This document shows positions 1 through 4,357 of a stretch of 5,068 nt of DNA, piece after piece. The notes beneath the pieces were generated by a model, which made no database searches, was not told the origin of the DNA, and saw only the letters and a list, made by a program, of their open reading frames with translations. Each line of letters opens with the position of its first letter. Position 1 is the first letter of the stretch. Position numbers and translations under genes: made by a program. Source of the DNA: Chloroflexota bacterium (GTDB taxonomy: Bacteria; Chloroflexota; Anaerolineae; J102); NCBI GenBank assembly GCA_013152695.1, contig JAADFV010000395.1, positions 1 to 5,068 of the forward strand, in the 5' to 3' direction.

Positions 1-450
1 ACCACCATTTTCGTCGATATGTTGTACAGGAATGCCCCTTTCGCCTAACATTTGGCCGATCAGGTAGCTGCGATGACTGGCTTCGGGTTGTGCAGGTGTG
101 TCCATCAATGCCACGCGCAGGCCTTGCTCAAACGCTTTCTGTACCCGGCCCATGCCCTGACGAAACCCTTCCTGCTCTCTCAGCCGCTCGAATGACACCT
201 CTCCGTTGACATAACATTCAGGGTTTTCCGGCTGCGCACCCAGGGCATCGCCCATAAACACGTAGCGGATACCCTGCCGGCTTAGCGTTACCGCCAGTCT
301 ATCTTTATCGAAATCCGGCTCCAACTGCGAATAAGGCGTCGAGCGAATGTCGATGAGAAAGGCGATCTCATATTTTTTCAACAGCTCTAAAAAATCCGTC
401 ACTCCACGCGAGCTGTAGCCGATGGTCAGAATGAGGGGATGATCGGGCAT
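1..450 (-). CDS. DUF488 family protein, C-terminus beyond the window edge
   Basis: The frame is open from an ATG at 450-448 to the window edge (150 codons, no stop), so the C-terminus is missing. The N-terminus reads LTIGYSSRGVTDFLELLKKY and is followed by FLIDIRSTPYS (residues 31-41), GIRYVFMGDALGAQP (60-74), VALMDTPAQPEASHR (113-127) and a G..V.HI strand (139-145). This is the order of conserved blocks in DUF488 (PF04343), a family of small proteins without an established reaction. The usual Cys-x-Glu and Cys-His-Arg signatures are replaced here by Asp-Thr-Pro (117-119) and Ser-His-Arg (125-127), so any cysteine-based metal site or chemistry of typical members is doubtful. No Shine-Dalgarno sequence is visible before the ATG. 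The gene lies 96 bases after the FGE-like gene on the same strand and may be co-transcribed with it. Family assignment is fairly sure; function is unknown. Confidence 0.85.
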   Translation of the reverse strand, partial: MPDHPLILTIGYSSRGVTDFLELLKKYEIAFLIDIRSTPYSQLEPDFDKDRLAVTLSRQGIRYVFMGDALGAQPENPECYVNGEVSFERLREQEGFRQGMGRVQKAFEQGLRVALMDTPAQPEASHRSYLIGQMLGERGIPVQHIDENGG

Positions 451-546
451 TGTCTGGACGGGGTGAGAGGGAAGGCAGGGGCACAGAGAGAATTATGGCA
501 TATATCGTCGCCTGCGCTTTACAATCATTGATAGTCGACCGACTTT

Positions 547-1905
547 TTACGGTGAAAAGGCGCAGCGGAAACCAACATTGATGTAGAGGCCATCTGGAGG
601 GCTATAGTTACGGAAAGCGGCACGTACGCCACTCTGGCGATTATACCACGAACCACCACGCAGCAGACGATGGTCACCCGAAGTGGGTCCAGGCGGATTG
701 GCAGAGGGTGATTGTGTGTAATAAGCTTCATCATACCAATCTGCAACCCATTCCCACACATTCCCTGCCATATCCAATGCCCCATAAGGACTGGCGCCTG
801 AGGGATAGCTACCCACGGGAGCTGCTTGGGGATAACCATCGTTCCCTTCTGTATCTTTCCAAACATTTGGACAATTGGTGTCGCAGTAATTCACCTTGCT
901 ACTATCAAACTCATTTCCCCAGGAATACTTCCTGCCATCTGTCCCCCGCCCTGCTTTCTCCCACTCTGCCTCAGTAGGTAAACGCCGTCCCGCCCATTGG
1001 CAATAAGCTTGGGCATCATACCAATTGACTTGCACTACCGGCTCATGATCACGACCGTCGATATTGCTATCAGGGCCTTCGGGATGTTGCCAGTCTGCTC
1101 CTGCCACACACTTCCAGCCACTTCTATCGGTCTGGAATACCAGGCCACAAACTCTCTCCGGATTATAGTCCGTTTCTTTCACAAAATTAGCAAACATGGC
1201 ATTCGTCACCTCCGTTTTATCAAGCCAAAAAGCATCCAGGTAGACCGTGTGTTGAGGGTGTTCATCGTCGTCCCCCTCGCCATCAGGACTCCCCATGATA
1301 AACTCGCCCCCAGGTACATACACCAGTTCCATGCCGTCTTTGGGGGAAACGAGGATAGACCCGATTTCAGGTGTGGTCAGGGGAATGAGGGCCAGGGTCG
1401 GTGTGCTGCTCGGTTGGGGTGTGGAGGTAGGAGGTAGCGTAGGGGTGTACGTCGGTGGTGTCGTCGCCGTGTTAGTAGGCTGGGGGATAGGTGTATTGCT
1501 TGGGGTAGGTGTAGGTGTTTCGTGAGGGGGAGGAGTGGGTGTAGTGGTGGGAAGAAGGGTAGGTGTATCAGTTGGCGACGGTGTCAGACTTGGCGTCGAT
1601 GTCTCGGTGGGACGAGGGGTTGGGCTAGGTGTGGGAGAAGGCGTGGCACTGGGCGGAATGGGGGTATGAGTCGGTGGTAACGACGTCGCTGTAGCTGTTG
1701 CCTGTACGGCAGCAACAACCGCGACGGTAGGTGTCTGAGCTGGCTCGCTGCCGGCGCGGCCGAACAGCCAAAAGGCGAACAGCAGCACCAACGCCAGCAG
1801 GGGCAGGGCATAAAGCCAGTAATGCCCGTTGACACCGCTTGGCGACCGCATCCTTGTTTCCTTTGCGTCATTTCCCACACCATGACCACGGCCTGCCTCA
1901 TTCAT
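547..1905 (-). CDS. Membrane-anchored FGE-like (SUMF1-type) domain protein with Thr/Pro linker
   Basis: A complete 452-residue protein. Residues 1-28 are a short cytoplasmic tail, 29-49 (WLYALPLLALVLLFAFWLFG) are one membrane segment, about 69-178 form a Thr/Pro/Ser-rich linker, and 187-452 form an FGE-sulfatase fold (PF03781). Landmarks are VPGGEFIMGS (197-206), HTVYLDAFWLDKTEVTN (219-235), PVVQVNWYDAQAYCQWAGRRLPTEAEWE (two blocks, 289-316), GNVWEWVADW (381-390), LRGGSW (415-420) and GFRC (445-448). The two redox cysteines of true formylglycine-generating enzymes lie between GGS and the Arg-rich strand; this protein has none there, so oxidation of sulfatases is unlikely and a ligand-binding or sensor role is more plausible. 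The ATG at 1905 was chosen over Met19 because GGAG and AAGGG stand just upstream. Related proteins often carry this module behind a Ser/Thr kinase, and kinase remains lie directly upstream here. The topology (domain outside) is inferred. Confidence 0.93.
   Translation of the reverse strand: MNEAGRGHGVGNDAKETRMRSPSGVNGHYWLYALPLLALVLLFAFWLFGRAGSEPAQTPTVAVVAAVQATATATSLPPTHTPIPPSATPSPTPSPTPRPTETSTPSLTPSPTDTPTLLPTTTPTPPPHETPTPTPSNTPIPQPTNTATTPPTYTPTLPPTSTPQPSSTPTLALIPLTTPEIGSILVSPKDGMELVYVPGGEFIMGSPDGEGDDDEHPQHTVYLDAFWLDKTEVTNAMFANFVKETDYNPERVCGLVFQTDRSGWKCVAGADWQHPEGPDSNIDGRDHEPVVQVNWYDAQAYCQWAGRRLPTEAEWEKAGRGTDGRKYSWGNEFDSSKVNYCDTNCPNVWKDTEGNDGYPQAAPVGSYPSGASPYGALDMAGNVWEWVADWYDEAYYTQSPSANPPGPTSGDHRLLRGGSWYNRQSGVRAAFRNYSPPDGLYINVGFRCAFSP
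1372..1701 (-). repeat. Low-complexity Thr/Pro-rich linker coding tract
   Basis: Residues about 69-178 of the FGE-like protein are nearly all Thr, Pro and Ser, encoded by irregular ACA/ACC/CCT/CCC triplets. On the plus strand this appears as a GGTGTAGGTGT-like purine/GT-rich tract. It is imperfect and has no fixed unit. Such linkers usually hold an extracellular domain away from the membrane. The tract also produces long spurious Gly/Val-rich plus-strand reading frames, which are not genes. Confidence 0.85.
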
Positions 1906-2033
1906 TATCCCTTACTCCAAGGCATACGCCATGTGCCCGGCGTCCTGCCAGCGATTTTTGGGGTTCTTTCGCCGATAAGGCGTAGGATACGGTATTTACC
2001 GTTAAGGATGGTGCTATTGGGAGTGAGAGACAT
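1905..2033 (-). pseudogene. Collapsed Ser/Thr protein kinase gene: both ends kept, catalytic core deleted
   Basis: An ATG at 2033 opens a 42-codon frame whose residues 7-22 (STILNGKYRILRLIGE) match the start of a bacterial PknB-type kinase domain up to the glycine-rich loop. The expected GxG..V continuation is absent and the frame runs on as unrelated residues. In another frame, 1971-1915 reads RKNPKNRWQDAGHMAYALE before TAA (1914-1912), which matches the last helix of such kinases (NP..R...A..M..AL). About 240 residues of a normal domain, including the catalytic HRD and DFG blocks, are missing between them, so no kinase activity is possible. The 42-codon frame ends in TAATG, overlapping the ATG of the FGE-like gene. 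A promoter remains upstream. The two matches are short, but they are in the right order and strand, and beside the right partner gene. Whether the residual peptide is translated is unknown; no good Shine-Dalgarno sequence precedes 2033. Confidence 0.68.
1909..1918 (-). promoter_or_regulatory. Ribosome binding site of the FGE-like gene
   Basis: On the minus strand GGAG (1918-1915) and AAGGG (1913-1909) precede the ATG at 1905-1903. The AAGGG block is only 3 bases from the ATG, while GGAG has a spacing of 9, so GGAG is the likelier pairing site. Its presence supports the ATG at 1905 as the start. The site lies inside the kinase remnant and covers that remnant's stop codon at 1914-1912. Confidence 0.6.
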
Positions 2034-2124
2034 AAGGCAAGGTGCGAGAATGTGTGTGAGGGTGGACAGTATGTTGTGAATGAGGGTGTCAAAGAATGAC
2101 AAGGCGGGTGGTGTGGGCTCCCTT

Positions 2125-2145
2125 CTCATTCATAGCTTGAATGAG
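2125..2145. promoter_or_regulatory. Operator-like inverted repeat over the promoter -10
   Basis: Perfect 7-bp arms, CTCATTC (2125-2131) and GAATGAG (2139-2145), are separated by 7 bases. The repeat covers the -10 box and part of the spacer of the promoter at 2157-2129, which is where a dimeric repressor would block polymerase. A third copy of the half-site lies at 2078-2084. No regulator gene is present in the window, so binding is inference. Confidence 0.4.
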
Positions 2146-2157
2146 TAGAAATGTCAA
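2129..2157 (-). promoter_or_regulatory. Sigma70-type promoter for the kinase-remnant/FGE-like unit
   Basis: On the minus strand a perfect TTGACA (2157-2152) is followed after exactly 17 bases by TATGAA (2134-2129; four of six bases match TATAAT). Transcription would start near 2122, about 90 bases before the kinase-remnant ATG and about 215 before the FGE-like ATG. It is the best promoter-like sequence I see in the window and points the right way, but it was judged by eye only. Confidence 0.5.
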
Positions 2158-2627
2158 GGATGGCGCTACCGATAAAAGCCCTTTTTCACACAAAAATGAC
2201 TCTTCTGTAATAAGCCTTATCTCACGCAAAGGCGCAACGACGCAATGAAAAACAAGAGGATTTCGCGAAGAAAGATGAGCTTGACTCCCATTACTTTTGC
2301 TGTTTTCTTTGTCACCAGCACTTATTCTGCCCCTTTTTCCGTAGCGCCAAGATTTGTCCTCATGAACACGATGGGTCGGGACTCCTGCGCACACGAAAAT
2401 AGATGCCGCGGGCGCGTCAATAATACCTGAAATATCCCCGGTTATTCTCTCGTACCACTCGATGGCTTTGATGTTTGCGACAAAAACCTGAAAAACCCAC
2501 CCAAGTTCAGGGAAAGGAAGGAGCACAACGAAATCTAACTATCGGGTATATTTTCCCGAGAGAAATTCGATGCAAAAAACATCAAGCCGGAAAGGGATCG
2601 AGATAAAGACGAATTAGTTGCAAGTGT
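2158..2627. other. Intergenic region without a convincing gene
   Basis: This 470-base stretch lies between the end of the surface-protein gene (TAA of its displaced C-terminus at 2628) and the promoter of the kinase-remnant unit. It contains the 8-bp tandem element at 2225-2248. A minus-strand open frame starting at a GTG (2526) and running to 2089 has no Shine-Dalgarno sequence, crosses the repeat and the promoter, and has no recognisable domain apart from a short VOC-like peptide near its start. A plus-strand 61-codon frame from 2245 starts inside the repeat. I do not call either one. A 5-bp stem (2542-2546/2555-2559) without a T-tract is too weak to call a terminator. Confidence 0.6.
2225..2248 (+). 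repeat. Three 8-bp tandem units, CGCAA-type dispersed repeat
   Basis: CGCAAAGG, CGCAACGA and CGCAATGA follow one another without gaps (consensus CGCAAnGr). The flanks (TATCTCA before, AAAAACAAGAGG after) also resemble the intergenic 'TCTCACGCAAAGGCGCAAAG' type element found in many copies in cyanobacterial, Bacteroidota and Chloroflexota genomes. It is often mis-annotated as small proteins containing APLREI-like peptides; the minus-strand translation here indeed contains VAPLREI. Only one locus can be seen in this window. Confidence 0.5.
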
Positions 2628-2783
2628 TTATTTCACTACTATAGGCAGGTAAAGATTTTCTTCACCAGTGGGAGGAACGGGGATATCGAGGGAAGAGAGC
2701 GCGTACTCAGGTTGCCATCCGACCTCGACCAGCGGCATCACCCGACCATCCAGCTCGACGCGCACGGCCTCACCCGGCCGCAG
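2628..2783 (-). pseudogene. Out-of-frame C-terminal segment of the cohesin-like surface protein
   Basis: Directly past the frame break, a different minus frame reads LRPGEAVRVELDGRVMPLVE, continues through GWQPEYALSSLDIPVPPT, and ends in ENLYLPIVVK before TAA (2630-2628), 51 codons in all. It has no start of its own; an in-frame TGA (2786-2784) precedes it. It continues the C-terminal domain of the upstream gene (YDP.G...G......DGSYG...YG, then PGE.V...LDG) and supplies the LYLP terminus typical of these proteins. One added base near 2779 would join the two frames into a protein of about 463 residues. Confidence 0.75.
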
Positions 2784-4018
2784 TCATTGGCATCCTTGCC
2801 GCCGTATAATCGCATCAGCCCATAGCTACCGTCGGCCCGCACCTGCGCACAGCCAGCTAGTCGCCCACGAGGGTCGTAGGCACGCAGTATTTGCCCCGCG
2901 GCGGCAGGGTCGGCCTGACCGTAGATTTCGCTGAAATAGGGCGTGCGCACCAGATCGGGGCAGAGGGTGGTGTCTGGCGTTGATTGGGCGGGCGTGGTTT
3001 GCAGGGCGGTGACGGCGCTGGGATAGGTGAGGGTGGCGGCCTGTGTCATGTAGAGAAGATAGCCTTTGCCTGGGTCCAAGGTCTGGAGGGTGTTGAACTG
3101 GGGCGGAACAGTGGTGTCGTAGGTGCCGTCATCACCGAGAATGCGTGTGTAAAGGCCGTCGGTGGAGGTGAGGGCGTTGGTAACTGCCTGCGACTGGCGA
3201 TTACAAAATCCCACCCAGTTCCAGCCTTGATGGAGGGAAATGGGTGTATTTGGCGGCCACCAATCGCCCAGGAACGTCAGGGTCACCTCCTCTGAGCCCC
3301 GAATCCAATACGCAGCTCCCGTAGTAAAGGCCTTGAGAGTGCTGAATTGGGGCGGCAGGTCAACCACATACGAGCCTTCCTCGCCCAGAACGCGCTCATA
3401 GGTGCCATCGATGCTCTGCAAGGCACCCTGCACATCCTGGCTGCTGACATCGACACAAATCCCGACCATCTGCCAGCCGGCCTGCATGGCCTTTGCCTGC
3501 ACGCCACCATCCACCAACGTGACGTCAAAGGGAGTAGCGGTGGGATCAGCGAAGATAGTATTGCTGAATACGAGACGGGAAATGCCTTCCCCAACGACAT
3601 CGATATCAATGGTTGCGAGCTGGCCAGCACCGCTGGGGGCAGTGGGGGCATTGTAAACATAGCCGCCCATGCCCAAGGTGCCGCTAAGGGGGGCGGCTTG
3701 AGGGCCTAGGAGGCCGGTGATGCCGCCGGTACTCCCCAAAAGACTACCGAGGGTGCCGGTGACGGGGCGGGCTACGGCAGGATCGCTGAGCAGATCGAAC
3801 TCGAAACCGGCGATGTCAGGCAGTTGCGTGCCGGTGATGGCGACCGTGATCTGGGTTTGGCCGAGGGTGGTGGGGACCATGCTGATGGTGGGGCCAGATT
3901 GGGCGCGGGCGTCAGTTCGTGTTATTGAAAATAGCCCCAGGCTAAGTGACATAACAATTCCCACCAGAACCAAGATGAGCCAATTACGCCTGGGGTGAGA
4001 ATAACTTAGGGGTTTCAT
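2738..4018 (-). CDS. Secreted cohesin-like surface protein with two WVGF-type domains, frameshifted near its 3' end
   Basis: A 426-residue frame. Residues 1-39 form a signal peptide (PRR, a hydrophobic run at 13-32, cleavage likely after ARA39). Residues 44-172 form a cohesin-like beta domain (GFEFDLLSDP at 71-80, GGYVYNAP at 118-125, LATIDIDVVGEG at 134-145). Residues 181-250 and 265-333 are two copies of a domain starting GW..VG.C and containing PPQF[SN]TL. From 352 there is a C-terminal domain with YDPRGRLAG and ADGSYGLMRLYG. After Cys413 the frame loses family resemblance and stops at 2738, while the true continuation is found in another frame (2783-2628). The Met at 4018 was chosen over those at 4045 and 4036 because GAGGAA lies 8 bases upstream and a normal signal peptide follows. 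Likely an exported binding or structural protein; the function is not known. The break could be a real mutation or a base-call error. Confidence 0.85.
   Translation of the reverse strand: MKPLSYSHPRRNWLILVLVGIVMSLSLGLFSITRTDARAQSGPTISMVPTTLGQTQITVAITGTQLPDIAGFEFDLLSDPAVARPVTGTLGSLLGSTGGITGLLGPQAAPLSGTLGMGGYVYNAPTAPSGAGQLATIDIDVVGEGISRLVFSNTIFADPTATPFDVTLVDGGVQAKAMQAGWQMVGICVDVSSQDVQGALQSIDGTYERVLGEEGSYVVDLPPQFSTLKAFTTGAAYWIRGSEEVTLTFLGDWWPPNTPISLHQGWNWVGFCNRQSQAVTNALTSTDGLYTRILGDDGTYDTTVPPQFNTLQTLDPGKGYLLYMTQAATLTYPSAVTALQTTPAQSTPDTTLCPDLVRTPYFSEIYGQADPAAAGQILRAYDPRGRLAGCAQVRADGSYGLMRLYGGKDANDCGRVRPCASSWMVG
3020..3226 (-). repeat. Second copy of the ~70-residue WVGF/PPQFNTL domain
   Basis: Residues 265-333 of the surface protein (GWNWVGFCNRQ, then DGLYTRILGDDGTYDTTVPP, then QFNTLQTLDPGKGYLLYMT) align end to end with residues 181-250. 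This copy keeps the PGKGY and MTQAATLT features usual in such domains. The relation shows at protein level; the DNA copies have diverged well beyond a recent duplication. Confidence 0.75.
3269..3478 (-). repeat. First copy of the ~70-residue domain
   Basis: Residues 181-250 (GWQMVGICVDVSSQ, then DGTYERVLGEEGSYVVDLPP, then QFSTLKAFTTGAAYWIRG) are the partner of the copy at 3226-3020. The shared frame is GW..VG.C, DG.Y.R.LG..G.Y, PPQF.TL and a final aromatic-rich strand. The glycine-rich PGKGY turn of the second copy is TGAAY here, so this copy is the more divergent. Confidence 0.75.
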
Positions 4019-4026
4019 GAGTCTTG

Positions 4027-4032
4027 TTCCTC
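4027..4032 (-). promoter_or_regulatory. Shine-Dalgarno sequence deciding the start of the surface-protein gene
   Basis: GAGGAA on the minus strand ends 8 bases before the ATG at 4018-4016. It favours that Met over the in-frame Mets at 4045 and 4036, which would add nine residues (MFCMRGTRL) before the signal peptide and have no comparable site. Confidence 0.65.
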
Positions 4033-4045
4033 GCATACAAAACAA

Positions 4046-4357
4046 ACCACGGATGTTCTGTAGAAGTTGCTTTTCTGGCCAGGGTTGGTTTCACAATCAT
4101 CAAGGTTCGTGTCAGTATCAGACATCGGTCACCATATCCGCATTGCAGTAAACGTTCTTGCTCATTGGATAAATTTCGGTATTTTCAGGGAGTAGGTGGC
4201 TGTTTTTAGAGGAAATCATCAGGTTGGAGCTCAATGAACACCGTGAGGATGATGTTGAGATCATTACGTTGGAGGATGGTTGGTTTCTGGTGACTTGATC
4301 GAGAAGAGTAAGGGTAGTTGCCTGGATGCTAAAGCTATCTTGAATAGCTATTAGTTG
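4046..4357. other. Intergenic region upstream of the surface-protein gene
   Basis: The region lies between the stop of the SdrD-like gene and the cohesin-like gene. It should carry the latter's promoter, but I found no well-spaced -35/-10 pair on the minus strand. It contains a weak hairpin (4333-4349) and, on the plus strand, an open stretch at 4173-4298 that reads like an acidic protein C-terminus (ELNEHREDDVEIITLEDGWF) and could be a gene scrap. No RNA gene was recognised. Confidence 0.55.
4333..4349 (-). terminator. Weak hairpin just after the SdrD-like gene
   Basis: Arms AGCTAT (4333-4338) and ATAGCT (4344-4349) enclose a 5-base loop, 9 bases beyond the stop codon of the upstream minus-strand gene. 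The stem is AT-rich and is followed on the minus strand by only two T residues, so intrinsic termination is doubtful. The position is its main support. Confidence 0.22.

Noticed and set aside
533..548. Hairpin AGTCG-AC-CGACT followed by five T residues, resembling a terminator
   Set aside because: The loop would be only 2 bases and the stem 5. The T-tract is on the plus strand, where no gene ends. In the minus direction it has no T-tract, and it sits at the FGE-like stop only by position.
708..1525. Several plus-strand open frames (for example 708-977, 997-1437, 1295-1525)
   Set aside because: They lie wholly antisense to the FGE-like gene, whose domain motifs are intact. The Gly/Val-rich one is just the complement of the Thr/Pro linker.
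2245..2430. Plus-strand 61-codon frame with a signal-peptide-like start (MKNKRISRRK, then TFAVFFVTSTYSAPF)
   Set aside because: Its ATG lies within the 8-bp tandem element, it has no Shine-Dalgarno sequence, and the part after the hydrophobic run resembles nothing. The signal-like look comes from an A-rich then T-rich stretch.
2542..2559. Inverted repeat TCGGG ... CCCGA as a terminator for the cohesin-like gene
   Set aside because: The stem is only 5 bp with an 8-base loop, has no following T-tract on the minus strand, and lies about 70 bases beyond the stop.
2984..3998. Plus-strand frames of 84-120 codons opposite the cohesin-like gene
   Set aside because: They are shadows of a minus-strand gene with a clear signal peptide, a duplicated domain and family motifs. 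The minus-strand frame at 3283-3660 is likewise an alternate-frame shadow.
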